From: Deltaproteobacteria bacterium
Lineage (GTDB): Bacteria; Desulfobacterota; Desulfobulbia; Desulfobulbales; VMSU01
Length of the DNA: 31,395 bases
Assembly (NCBI GenBank): GCA_021789795.1
Contig: JAJYJA010000004.1
Coordinates: 1 to 31,395 of the forward strand
Reading direction: 5' to 3'
The position numbers were made by a program, and so were the translations under genes. The notes below the pieces were generated by a model, which saw only the letters and a list, made by a program, of their open reading frames with translations, ran no database searches and had not been told where the DNA came from. How positions within the stretch are numbered: the stretch's first letter is position 1; each line of letters starts with the position of its first letter. Positions 1 through 8,121 of the stretch are shown here, piece after piece.

Positions 1-230
1 CAACTGCATACCAATCTCCTTATCTATGCTGAAATTTCATCTGCTTAAGTCGCCCCGCCCCCATGACGGGAAAACCGGCAGTTGGTAGTACCCTTTGGCA
101 TTATTTCAACCTCACGGGTTACGTTTTCAGAAAAGGTAACACCGGGCCACAAACACTGTCAACATTTTTTTCAATAGCGTCACAAATCACGGGAGGCAAT
201 TTCTTAACCGGCAACACCGTTGCGACGTCA
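1..230. other. Non-coding stretch at window edge
   Basis: No convincing gene is seen before the trmN6 stop codon. Short open frames here have no ribosome binding site and no recognisable protein. No clear hairpin followed by a T-run was found, so the end of the trmN6 transcript is not defined by eye. Confidence 0.5.
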
Positions 231-968
231 TCAACAATGTCCGGAAAAAATTCCTGCCAGCTCCGGGCTGTATTCCCCGCCGGGCGCCAGGCGGAGGTAT
301 AGGGGCGGCGCCACCGACAACCCCTCGCCGCCGCCCTTGACCGCCTCCAGGAGTATATGGGTGGCCCCGGCGTCGGGATAGGGGTGCACCAGCCGCAGGC
401 GCTTGGGCGCCAGCCGGTGCTGACGCAAGGCGGCAAACATCGCCTCGGCCCGGCGGGCTGGGTAGATCAGCGCCAGCCGCCCCTTGACCGGCAGGGCGAA
501 GTCGGCGGCGCCGACGACATCCGGCAGGGCGGCGCCCAGCTCGTGGCGGGCCATTGCCTGCTCTTCGTCTGGGTTTAGCCGGCCGCTGGCCACCGGGAAA
601 TAGGGGGGATTGGTCACCACCAGGTCAAAGCCGGCGACGGGCAGAAGCTCGCGGATAAGGCGCAGGTCGCCCCTAACCAGGCGCATCCGCCCGCCAAACT
701 GATTCTGCTCGATATTGCGGCGGGCCAAGGCGGCAAGCCTCGCCTGCATCTCCAGGCAGGTGAGGTCGAGCTGGGGGTGGCGGTAGGCGAGGATGAGCGA
801 CACCACCCCGCAACCGGCCCCGAGATCGAGTACCCGATCGCCGGGGCGCGGCTTACAGAAGTGGGCGAGCAGGAGGGCGTCAAGCGAGAAGCGGTAGCCG
901 TGCCGGGGTTGCGAGCAGAACAGGGCGCCGGCGAACAGGGTGTCGCAGGTGATCTCCCCCGCAGTCAT
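231..968 (-). CDS. trmN6: TrmN6/YfiC-family tRNA adenine-N6 methyltransferase
   Basis: S-adenosylmethionine-dependent methyltransferase of the COG4123 family, whose E. coli member methylates A37 of tRNA-Val. The protein is 245 aa from the ATG at 968. It opens with the family signature DTLFAGALFCSQPRHGYRFS, then a SAM-binding loop (VLDLGAGCGVVSL), and a catalytic VVTNPPYF motif typical of N6-adenine methyltransferases. The open frame continues upstream of 968, but that extension overlaps the DUF1015 gene and lacks family similarity, so ATG 968 is preferred. It lies 14 bp after the DUF1015 stop on the same strand, so the two probably form an operon. Family assignment is firm; the exact tRNA target is inferred. 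Confidence 0.85.
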   Translation of the reverse strand: MTAGEITCDTLFAGALFCSQPRHGYRFSLDALLLAHFCKPRPGDRVLDLGAGCGVVSLILAYRHPQLDLTCLEMQARLAALARRNIEQNQFGGRMRLVRGDLRLIRELLPVAGFDLVVTNPPYFPVASGRLNPDEEQAMARHELGAALPDVVGAADFALPVKGRLALIYPARRAEAMFAALRQHRLAPKRLRLVHPYPDAGATHILLEAVKGGGEGLSVAPPLYLRLAPGGEYSPELAGIFSGHC

Positions 969-982
969 GCCGGCCGGCGCAA

Positions 983-2338
983 CTAAAGCTGCTGCTCCGG
1001 TAAGAGCGGATTTATCACCAGGCCGGTGAGCGCCTTGGGGTAGAAGTAGGTGGATTTGTGCGGCATGACCAGGCCCTCGTCCGCCACCTGCCGCACCTGG
1101 CTGACCCGGGTGGGATTCATCAAAAACAGCACCGGGGTGCGATCCCCGCCCGCGAGGGTCTCCTTGACCGCCTGGTCCAGGGCCTCGTCCGGGTCGGGGA
1201 AGTAGTGGATCAGGCTCTCCTCCTCGCACCGCTGGTGGCTCAAGCCCAAGAGCCGCTCCAGCACCAGGTCGGAGAGCACCACCACGTCAAGGGTGCGCAG
1301 GGCCTCGGAGGGCCGGCTGGCGGTGGCCAGGCTCATCGCCCCCGGCCGCATGGTCAGGAGAAAACAGCGATCCTCGCCCGGGTGGTAGAGGCCGAACATG
1401 GTCTCGCCGCCGCCCTCGTCCATGCGACCCAAGACCTCGCTCACCAAAAGCTCCCGCGAGCCGCCACTGATCTCCTCGACCACGAAACCCTCCGCCAGCC
1501 GCCCGGCCAGCTCCTGAACCGGGCAGCGGTCCGGCAGCCGCACCAGGCGATGGGTGGGCAGCACGGTCAGGCCCTCGTCCTCCATGCCGCAGAGGTACAT
1601 CATGGTGAAGTCGTAGGGGCTGTCCGGGGCCACGGCGCCCAGGCGCCCGCGCATCAACTCGCGCAGTTGCAGGGCGGTGGTGTAGCGGTGGTGGCCATCG
1701 GCGATGTAGAGCGCCTTGGCGGCGAACAGCCGGCGAACCTCGGCTACGGCCCTGGCCTCGGTCACCGCCCACAGGGTGTGGCGGCAGCCGTCCTGGTCGC
1801 AGACCGAGCCCAGGGGGGCCGCCGGACGCGCCGCCTCAAGCAACGCGAGCACCTGGCCCGCCGGATCGGAGTAGAGGGAAAAGATGGGCGAGAACTGGGC
1901 CTGGCAGGCATCGATCAGACGCAGCCGGTCGCTGGTCACCCCCCGGAAGGTCTTCTCGTGCGGCTTGACCACCCCCTCGGAGAACTCGGCCAACCCCACC
2001 AGGGCCACCAGCCCCCGGCGGACGAAACGTTTGCCGGACGGGACGCGGTACTCGGTGTGATAGAGGTAGATGGCGGGCTCGGAGTCCTGAAGCAAGACGC
2101 CCTGCCGGCGCCAGAGGTCGAAGGTCTGGCGGGCCGTCTGGTAGCGCTCGTCGGACAGATTCCCGGCGTCCACGCTCTTGGCCAGGTCGAGGTTGACCAT
2201 GTTGTAAGGGTTTTTCCCCAGCAGGGCCTGGCGGGAGGGCTCGTCGATCACGTCGTAGGGCGGGGAGACCACCTCCTCCAGGTTGGCGATCCTCTCCGGG
2301 TTGTATCTAAGTCCACGAAACGGCGCGATGCGGGCCAT
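983..2338 (-). CDS. DUF1015 family protein
   Basis: A 451-aa protein of the DUF1015 (COG4198) family, widespread in anaerobic bacteria and of unknown biochemical function. The start MARIAPFRGLRYN, followed by the VSPPYDVID segment, is the characteristic N-terminus, and the KPHEKT and IADGHHRYTTAL segments are strongly conserved in the family. The ATG at 2338 is chosen because AAGGAGAGG lies just upstream and the family begins there; a longer frame to 2380 adds an unrelated basic stretch. No signal peptide or membrane segment is seen. It is transcribed away from queD, with a shared 145-bp upstream region, and is followed closely by trmN6. The histidine and acid-rich central motif hints at an enzyme, but no reaction can be assigned. 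Confidence 0.85.
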   Translation of the reverse strand: MARIAPFRGLRYNPERIANLEEVVSPPYDVIDEPSRQALLGKNPYNMVNLDLAKSVDAGNLSDERYQTARQTFDLWRRQGVLLQDSEPAIYLYHTEYRVPSGKRFVRRGLVALVGLAEFSEGVVKPHEKTFRGVTSDRLRLIDACQAQFSPIFSLYSDPAGQVLALLEAARPAAPLGSVCDQDGCRHTLWAVTEARAVAEVRRLFAAKALYIADGHHRYTTALQLRELMRGRLGAVAPDSPYDFTMMYLCGMEDEGLTVLPTHRLVRLPDRCPVQELAGRLAEGFVVEEISGGSRELLVSEVLGRMDEGGGETMFGLYHPGEDRCFLLTMRPGAMSLATASRPSEALRTLDVVVLSDLVLERLLGLSHQRCEEESLIHYFPDPDEALDQAVKETLAGGDRTPVLFLMNPTRVSQVRQVADEGLVMPHKSTYFYPKALTGLVINPLLPEQQL

Positions 2339-2483
2339 ATCCTCTCCTTGCCGGCGGTAACGGAAAAACTTCCGTGCCAAACCGCTAAATGTTCATTACA
2401 ATGCGGGCCTGACCTTTCTGACAAGCCCGCCATAGTAAATTAACGAGCAAATAATGCAACCATAAATCAACTCGGAGCGCGCC

Positions 2484-2858
2484 ATGTTCGACGTCTTCAT
2501 CAAGACCCACTTCTCCGCCGGCCATCACCTCCGCAATTACCCCGGCAACTGCGAGCGGCCTCACGGCCACAACTGGAACGTCACGGTCACGGTGCGGGCC
2601 AGCGAGCTGGACCACCTGGGCATGGGGATCGACTTCCGGGCCGTCAAGGAGGCGGTGAAAAAGGCCACCGACGACCTGGACCACTGCGACTTGAACCAGC
2701 ACCCCGCCTTCCGCGACCGCAACCCCTCCTCGGAGAATATCGCCCACCACCTGTTCGAGACCCTGGCCCCGGAACTCGGCTCGGAGCGCTACCGGCTCCA
2801 CAGCGTCACGGTGGGCGAGACCGAGAACACCGGGGTCACCTACCGCCGTGGGGAGTGA
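2484..2858 (+). CDS. queD: 6-carboxy-5,6,7,8-tetrahydropterin synthase QueD
   Basis: Converts 7,8-dihydroneopterin triphosphate to 6-carboxytetrahydropterin, the first committed step of 7-deazaguanine (preQ0/queuosine) synthesis. The 124-aa length fits the family. Zinc ligands are visible as H14 (SAGHH) and H27 and H29 (PHGHNW), and C23 in NCERPHGH is the catalytic cysteine. The ATG follows CGGAG at a good distance. The stop overlaps the queE start by 11 bp, indicating translational coupling. The leader at 2403-2430 can pair GCGGGC with GCCCGC, but no preQ1 riboswitch consensus was found. Confidence 0.95.
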   Translation: MFDVFIKTHFSAGHHLRNYPGNCERPHGHNWNVTVTVRASELDHLGMGIDFRAVKEAVKKATDDLDHCDLNQHPAFRDRNPSSENIAHHLFETLAPELGSERYRLHSVTVGETENTGVTYRRGE

Positions 2859-3522
2859 GCCCGAGCTTTCGGTCTCGGAGCTGTTCTTAAGCCTCCAGGG
2901 GGAATCCACCTACGCCGGGCTGCCCTGCGTCTTCATCCGCCTGGGCGGCTGCAACCTGCGCTGCCGCTACTGCGACGCCCGCTACACCTACGAGGAGGCC
3001 GCAACGGCCCGTAGCCTTGCCTATCTGCTCGATTTTGCGGGGCGCTACCCGGAGGCCATCGTCGAGATCACCGGCGGCGAGCCCCTGCTGCAACCAGGGG
3101 TCATCCCCCTGATGGCCGAGCTGATCCGGGGTGGCCGGACGGTGCTCTTGGAGACCAACGGCAGCTTGGACATCGCCCCGGTACCGGCAGGGGTGGTGAC
3201 GATCATGGATGTCAAGTGCCCGCAGGGCGCGGGCGCCGATTCCACCCGCCGGGAGAACCTGACCCGGCTCCGGCCTCAGGACGAGCTGAAGTTTGTCCTC
3301 GCCTCCCGCGCCGATTACGAGTGGTCATGCCGTTTCCTCGCCGAGCACCGGCTGCTGGCCCCCCTCGCCGACCGCCGACCGCGAACCATCCTCTTCTCGC
3401 CAGTGACTAGCCATCTGCCCGCCGCCCGCCTAGCTGCCTGGCTGATCGCCGACCGCCTGCCGGTGCGGCTTCAGCTCCAGCTCCACAAGGTCATCTGGCC
3501 GGAGAGCGAACGTGGGGTGTGA
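2848..3522 (+). CDS. queE: 7-carboxy-7-deazaguanine synthase QueE
   Basis: Radical SAM enzyme that converts 6-carboxytetrahydropterin to 7-carboxy-7-deazaguanine, the step after QueD. The 224-aa protein has SLQGESTYAG near the N-terminus, the cluster-binding CNLRCRYC (C35, C39, C42) and an ITGGEPLLQ segment for SAM binding. The start is a GTG at 2848 inside the end of queD. The CX3CX2C spacing is the canonical radical SAM one. QueC and QueF are not in the window. The stop lies only 5 bp from the convergent stop of the CofD-like gene, and no terminator is obvious between them. Confidence 0.93.
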   Translation: MGSEPELSVSELFLSLQGESTYAGLPCVFIRLGGCNLRCRYCDARYTYEEAATARSLAYLLDFAGRYPEAIVEITGGEPLLQPGVIPLMAELIRGGRTVLLETNGSLDIAPVPAGVVTIMDVKCPQGAGADSTRRENLTRLRPQDELKFVLASRADYEWSCRFLAEHRLLAPLADRRPRTILFSPVTSHLPAARLAAWLIADRLPVRLQLQLHKVIWPESERGV

Positions 3523-3527
3523 GGCCC

Positions 3528-5768
3528 TCACCCCTGGCGGAAGACCACGGAGCGCAGAAAATCGATCATCTCCCGTCGGCGCCGCTGGTTCTTGATCTGC
3601 TCGGGGATCAGGTCGCAGGCGGTGGCGTGGGCGATGGCCATCTTGTATTCGATGTGGCTCGCCAGCCGGTTGTCGAGATACCAGGCGTAGCTCAAGCCCA
3701 GCAGCAGGCCGGGGGGGGTGAAGCCTTCCCCGGCGTTCAACACCCTGGTGAAGCGTTGCCCGGCCCCGGAGGCCCGCCGCATCCGGGCCAGGAGCAGGTA
3801 TCGCTCCAGCTCCTGGTCGCTGAAGTAGCAACGCCTGGCCGCGGGCGGGCGCAGGGTCAGCCGGTAGACCTTGCCCACCGGGTCGTCCTCCAGCTCCAGG
3901 GGCCGCAGCTCCTTGCTCCAGGCGTAATCACCCAAGAGCGACTGGCCCAGACCCACCAGAAAGGCCAGTTCGAAACGCCCGTCTTCCGCCACGTCCTCGC
4001 GCATGTAGATCAGCCCGTCCTCCGGGTTGTAGAAGGAGTACAGGTTGTCCCACTCCTGCCCCCGCCGCCAGTCTTGGCGGGCCACGGTGACCATGCCGCG
4101 CCATAACTCAAGGTGCGCCGCCGGGATCTCCCCGTGCCGCCAGAAGACCTCAAGCAGCCTAGGATCATCACCCAGCCCGCGTTCCTCAAGCAACGCCGCG
4201 ATCCGCTGGTAACGCCGGCAGGGCACCTCGACCAGCCGCCCGCCCGAGGGCGAAAAGGTTGCCGGGGGCAGGATCAGCTCCCGGCCGTCCTCCTGACCGC
4301 CCAGGTGCTCCCTGGCCACCCACAGCACCTTGACGGCGGTGGCGAAGGCGGCCGGGTCGTGGCGCACCTTGCGGTCGTGCAGGCCCTCCTTGGAAAAGAT
4401 GCTGGCCTCGATGGGGGAAAAACCCAGGTTCCAGACCGTCACCCGGTCCAGGTAGATGGGGCTCTTGCCCTCGATGGCGTAGCTCTGGATGATGTTGCCG
4501 GGGATCTCCTGCATGGCGAGCAAGAGCACCTGGCGGAAGAGCCCGGACACCCCGCCGGGGATATTGCGGTGGTAGGCCTTGATCAGGTCGGAGACATAAA
4601 ACCGCCGGCCCGGGTCGTCGATGGCCAGGTCCGTTTCGCCGGCCTGCACCCAGAGGTTGGCCACCAGGAGCTTCATGGCGTGGAGGTTGTCCCGCACCGC
4701 CTGGGACAGGCCCGGCACCTGCATGATGGGGGCGATGCTGGTGTAGAGACTGCCGGGGGCAAAGAGGATGATGTCCGCCTCCCGGATGGCGGCCATGACC
4801 TCGGGCGGCGCCTGGGGCGGCGCGGCGGCGAAATCGACCAGCACCTGCTCGATGGGCACCCCGCGTCTGGCGGCGGCGGACTTGCTCTCTCCGGCGGCCA
4901 CCACCCCGTTGCTGTAGCGCACCTTCAACACCGAGGGGGTGCAGGTGCAGGGCAGCACCGCGTCCGGGGCCACCCCGATTAAGGCCGCCACCTCCCGCAG
5001 TCCGTCGCGGATGGCCTCGGGGCCAGGGGCGGATTCGCCGGGCGGGGTGTGGCCGTAGATGGCCGCGGCCAGCAGCAGGTTGCCCAGGCAATGGGGCCGT
5101 TTAAGGGCCACGGCCAGCCGCTGATCGGAGAAGAGCCGCTGGGTCAGGGTGGTGATCCCCGCCGCCATCGCCCTTGGCAACCCCCGCAGGTTGAGGCCGC
5201 CCCTGGTTAGCAGGTCGTCCGGGGAGGCGGGGGGGCGGGCGAAACGGTGGTTGAAGATGGCGAAGAGGGCGGCCACCACCTGGCTCGCCGCTGTCGCCGG
5301 CAGCCCGTAGTCGGCCAGCAGCCGCGACTGTTGGATGGAGGAGAGCAGCACGTGACGGAGGTCGCCCAGGCCGATGAGCGGCAGGTCTTTCAGTAACTCC
5401 CCGGTCGAGCCGCCGTCGTCGGTGGTGCAGACGATGGCGGTAGTCTTGGGGAAGATGGCCTTCAGGCCCTGGAAGGGGTGCTCCACCCAACTCAGGCTCC
5501 GGCTGTCGCCGCCGATGATGGTGGATAATCCGGTGCCGCCGCCGAAGACCACCACCTTGGCCTGGGCGGTGTCCTTGGCCGCCAGGGCGGCGGTTAGGGC
5601 CTTGAATCCGCCCCGCAGCCAGGCCGGCCCGAGGGGGGCACCCTGCAAGACCAGTTCGATCAGCTTCTCCGCCAGGTTGCGGGAGGTCAAAAGCTCGAAG
5701 GGCGAAAACTGGGCCGCCTTGAGCCGCTCCAGGCAGTCCGCCAGGGGGTCTTTTAAGTTATCGGGCAT
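3528..5768 (-). CDS. CofD/YvcK-like protein with long C-terminal extension
   Basis: 746-aa protein with a CofD/YvcK fold in its middle. YvcK proteins bind nucleotide sugars and influence gluconeogenic growth and cell-wall homeostasis; CofD makes coenzyme F420. Family motifs are FGGGTGLST at about 75-83, CTTDDGGSTGELL at 114-126, GDLRHVLLS at 135-143, the GNLLLAAAI segment at 229-237 and LFAPGSLYTSIAPIM at 335-349. A helical N-terminal stretch of about 70 aa precedes the fold, and more than 300 residues follow it with no domain I recognise; ordinary YvcK is about 320 aa. The start ATG at 5768 lies 21 bp after the mdh stop, so it is probably co-transcribed with mdh. Function is inferred from the fold only. 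Confidence 0.8.
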   Translation of the reverse strand: MPDNLKDPLADCLERLKAAQFSPFELLTSRNLAEKLIELVLQGAPLGPAWLRGGFKALTAALAAKDTAQAKVVVFGGGTGLSTIIGGDSRSLSWVEHPFQGLKAIFPKTTAIVCTTDDGGSTGELLKDLPLIGLGDLRHVLLSSIQQSRLLADYGLPATAASQVVAALFAIFNHRFARPPASPDDLLTRGGLNLRGLPRAMAAGITTLTQRLFSDQRLAVALKRPHCLGNLLLAAAIYGHTPPGESAPGPEAIRDGLREVAALIGVAPDAVLPCTCTPSVLKVRYSNGVVAAGESKSAAARRGVPIEQVLVDFAAAPPQAPPEVMAAIREADIILFAPGSLYTSIAPIMQVPGLSQAVRDNLHAMKLLVANLWVQAGETDLAIDDPGRRFYVSDLIKAYHRNIPGGVSGLFRQVLLLAMQEIPGNIIQSYAIEGKSPIYLDRVTVWNLGFSPIEASIFSKEGLHDRKVRHDPAAFATAVKVLWVAREHLGGQEDGRELILPPATFSPSGGRLVEVPCRRYQRIAALLEERGLGDDPRLLEVFWRHGEIPAAHLELWRGMVTVARQDWRRGQEWDNLYSFYNPEDGLIYMREDVAEDGRFELAFLVGLGQSLLGDYAWSKELRPLELEDDPVGKVYRLTLRPPAARRCYFSDQELERYLLLARMRRASGAGQRFTRVLNAGEGFTPPGLLLGLSYAWYLDNRLASHIEYKMAIAHATACDLIPEQIKNQRRRREMIDFLRSVVFRQG

Positions 5769-5789
5769 CGGCGCGGATGCGGGTCGGGC

Positions 5790-6716
5790 TTACAGACCGG
5801 TGGCGGCCATCTGCTTGCGCACCACTGCCTCGGACTGGGCGAGCGCGGCCCGCTCCTCGGCGGTGAGGGCAAACTCGACGATCCGCTCCACCCCGCCCGC
5901 CCCCAGCACCACCGGCACCCCCAGGAAACAGCCGCTGATCCCGAACTCGCCCTCCACAAAGGCGGCGCAGGGCAGAACCCGCCGGCTGTCCTTGAGCACC
6001 GCCTCCGCCATCTCCACCGCCGCCAATCCGGGGGTGTAGAAGGCGGAGCCGGTCTTTAAGTGGTTGACGATCTCGATGCCGCCGTGCTGGGTGCGCTTGA
6101 CGATCTCCGCCAATTTTTCCTGGGACAGGAGGTCGGTAACCGGCACCCCGGCGACGTTGGCCAGCCGCACCAGGGGCAGCATGTTGTCCCCGTGCACCCC
6201 CATGACCATGGCGTTGACATCCCTGGCCGACACGTTCAACGCCTCGGCCAGGAAGGTGCGGTAGCGGGCCGAATCCAGCACCCCGGCCATGCCGATCACC
6301 CGCCGCTTGGGTAGGCCGGAGGCCTTGAAGGCGGTGTAGACCATGGCGTCGATGGGGTTGGTGACCACGATCAGCACGCAGTCCGGGGAGTGCCGCACCG
6401 CCTCGGCGGCGCAGGACTTGACGATGGCCACGTTCTTGGCCAGCAGGTCGTCGCGGCTCATGCCCGGCTTGCGGGCCAGGCCGGCGGTGATGATGACCAC
6501 GTCCGAGCCGGCGGTGTCGCGGTAGTCGTTGGTGCCCTCGATCCGGTACGAGAAGCCGTCCACCGGCCCGCCTTGCAGCAGATCCAGCCCCTTGCCCTGG
6601 GGAATCCCCTCCACCACGTCCATCAATACCACGTCGCCCAGTTCCCTGGTCATGGCCCAGTGGGCAGCGGTCGCCCCCACGTTGCCGGCCCCGATTATGG
6701 TGATTTTTTTGCGCAT
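5790..6716 (-). CDS. mdh: Malate dehydrogenase
   Basis: NAD-dependent malate/oxaloacetate interconversion, 308 aa, of the LDH-like bacterial type. The N-terminal Rossmann loop is ITIIGAGNVGAT. D33 (VVLMDV) indicates NAD preference. ARKPGMSRDDLL carries the substrate arginines, and the first of them (R82) marks malate rather than lactate dehydrogenase. VVTNPID and VMGVHGDNML (catalytic H175) complete the active site. ATG 6716 is chosen because AGAGGAAACA precedes it and the Rossmann fold starts at once; the open frame upstream to 6785 is non-homologous. It sits between kdsB and the CofD-like gene on the same strand. Confidence 0.95.
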   Translation of the reverse strand: MRKKITIIGAGNVGATAAHWAMTRELGDVVLMDVVEGIPQGKGLDLLQGGPVDGFSYRIEGTNDYRDTAGSDVVIITAGLARKPGMSRDDLLAKNVAIVKSCAAEAVRHSPDCVLIVVTNPIDAMVYTAFKASGLPKRRVIGMAGVLDSARYRTFLAEALNVSARDVNAMVMGVHGDNMLPLVRLANVAGVPVTDLLSQEKLAEIVKRTQHGGIEIVNHLKTGSAFYTPGLAAVEMAEAVLKDSRRVLPCAAFVEGEFGISGCFLGVPVVLGAGGVERIVEFALTAEERAALAQSEAVVRKQMAATGL

Positions 6717-6900
6717 TGTTTCCTCTTGTTTTAGGTTTGAAAATGAGTTGTTACGCCCTGTTGGCGCGAAAATAACCCCCACCAAGGTCTCCCGGCCCCG
6801 AGGCCAGACGGACGCGGCTTTGTAACTATCCAGCTTAGCGCCGCAGAATTGGCATCGGCTGGGGACCGTAACTATATCAGCCGCGCCCCAGATGCGCGAA

Positions 6901-6943
6901 ACCAGCCGGCGAGCTATACTTTTTGGTATGTGAACCGGCTGGT
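6901..6943. repeat. Inverted repeat between kdsB and mdh
   Basis: ACCAGCCGG at 6901-6909 pairs perfectly with CCGGCTGGT at 6935-6943. An inner ATAC/GTAT pairing sits in the loop. It lies after the kdsB stop and about 190 nt ahead of mdh. It lacks a T-run on either strand, so it is not a clear intrinsic terminator. Confidence 0.45.
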
Positions 6944-6983
6944 GACAAAGCAGATGGGGTGAGGCTGGATAGTTGCGCGGCTT

Positions 6984-7754
6984 TTAGCCTCCCGAGGCCC
7001 GGAGCATGGCCTCCACCCGCCGCACGTCCTCCGGGGTGTCCACCTCGATGGAGTCGTGTTCGGTGAGCACCACCTTGATCCGGTAGCCGAACTCCAGGGC
7101 CCGCAGTTGTTCAAGCTTCTCGAAGCGCTCCCACTCCCCCTCCGGCAGGGCGACGAAGCTGAGCAGAAAGCCCTTGCGGTAGGCGTAGAAACCCAGGTGC
7201 TTGTAGTAAGTGGGCGGCACCGGCTCGTCCGGGTTGCGCTGGAAGGGGATGGGCGAGCGGGAGAAGTACAGGGCCAGGCCCTGGCGGTCGAAGACCGTCT
7301 TGACGTGGTTGGGGTCGTTGATCTCCTCGGGCCGGACGATCTTGTAGATCAGGGTGGACATGGGCAGGGCCGGGTCGTCGAGCAGCGGCCTGGCCACCTG
7401 TTCGACGACCTCGGGATCGAACAGGGGCTGGTCGCCCTGGATGTTGACCACCACGTCCCGCTCGGCGATGCCCATGATCTCCGCCGCCTCGGCCAGCCGG
7501 TCGGTGCCGGAGACGTGGTCGCCCCTGGTCATCACCACCTCGCCGCCGAAGCCGCGCACGCAGGCGGCGATCCGCTGGTCGTCGGTGGCCACCGCCACCC
7601 GGGACAACAACCCCACCGCCGCCGCCCGTTCCCAGACCAGCTCGATCATCGGCCGGCCCATGATCTTGGCCAGCGGCTTGCCTTGGAAACGGTTCGACCC
7701 ATAGCGGGCCGGGATGATGGCCACCACCCGCGCTCGTTCTTCTTTTGCTTGCAT
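6984..7754 (-). CDS. kdsB: 3-deoxy-manno-octulosonate cytidylyltransferase (CMP-KDO synthetase)
   Basis: Activates KDO with CTP for lipopolysaccharide inner-core assembly, which points to a Gram-negative cell. The protein is 256 aa from the ATG at 7754. The nucleotide-binding signature is VVAIIPARYGSNRFQGKPL. Further family motifs are VATDDQRIA, VVNIQGDQPL, YFSRSPIPF and HLGFYAYRKGFLL. A longer frame starting with TTG at 7799 adds 15 residues of no family similarity. The Shine-Dalgarno for ATG 7754 is weak (AAAGAG directly adjacent), so the start is the least certain part. A perfect minus-strand TATAAT at 7898-7903 could be its -10 box. Confidence 0.93.
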   Translation of the reverse strand: MQAKEERARVVAIIPARYGSNRFQGKPLAKIMGRPMIELVWERAAAVGLLSRVAVATDDQRIAACVRGFGGEVVMTRGDHVSGTDRLAEAAEIMGIAERDVVVNIQGDQPLFDPEVVEQVARPLLDDPALPMSTLIYKIVRPEEINDPNHVKTVFDRQGLALYFSRSPIPFQRNPDEPVPPTYYKHLGFYAYRKGFLLSFVALPEGEWERFEKLEQLRALEFGYRIKVVLTEHDSIEVDTPEDVRRVEAMLRASGG

Positions 7755-8121
7755 CTCTTTGCCGTTGTTCTCGCTTGTCTGGGCGCGGCGGGATGGCAAT
7801 TTGGCCGTCCGGAACCCACCTGGTTGACCCTAGTCTTTTGCCTGTCGCATCAGTCGCATCATAGGTAACGCTCTTGACAAATAGAGTCAAGAGTTGCATT
7901 ATACCCTTTTCCGTTAGCCAGCTTCCCCGCGATTGGCCGGCCACGGGAGTTTCGTGCGGTCTGGCCGTCCCCGCCGTTCCTGGCCCACCCGACGTTCGCC
8001 CCTGGTGGTTGTCGCCCTTGCGGTCTGGTCTCGACTCTCGAATGGTTGGGCTTAAGGTGGCGTTTTCGCGTGCCGCCTGGCTTCAGGATGAGGTCATCTT
8101 ACTCGTGTGGAGTGGTTTTAA
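7755..8121. other. Divergent intergenic region of kdsB and the flavoprotein gene
   Basis: 367 bp with no credible gene. It contains a palindrome and candidate promoters at 7871-7903 (listed separately) and a tandem 9-bp direct repeat, GTCGCATCA at 7844-7852 and 7853-7861. Open frames here lack ribosome binding sites and family similarity. Confidence 0.5.
7871..7903. promoter_or_regulatory. Palindrome with candidate divergent promoters
   Basis: CTCTTGAC at 7871-7878 and GTCAAGAG at 7886-7893 form a perfect 8-bp inverted repeat around a 7-bp spacer. On the plus strand TTGACA (7874-7879) is followed 17 bp later by CATTAT (7897-7902), a sigma-70-like pair. On the minus strand 7898-7903 reads TATAAT, a perfect -10 box directed at kdsB, though no good -35 is seen. 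The palindrome would overlap the plus-strand -35 and the minus-strand start site, so it could be an operator. Function is inferred. Confidence 0.4.

Noticed and set aside
2403..2430. PreQ1 riboswitch upstream of queD
   Set aside because: Only a 6-bp GCGGGC/GCCCGC hairpin with a long loop is seen; the preQ1 aptamer consensus and A-rich tail are absent.
1058..2443. 461-codon plus-strand frame opposite the DUF1015 gene
   Set aside because: Antisense shadow typical of GC-rich DNA; the opposite strand has the family motifs and ribosome binding site.
6901..6943. Intrinsic terminator of kdsB
   Set aside because: The 9-bp stem has a long loop and no T-run on either side, so it was kept only as an inverted repeat.
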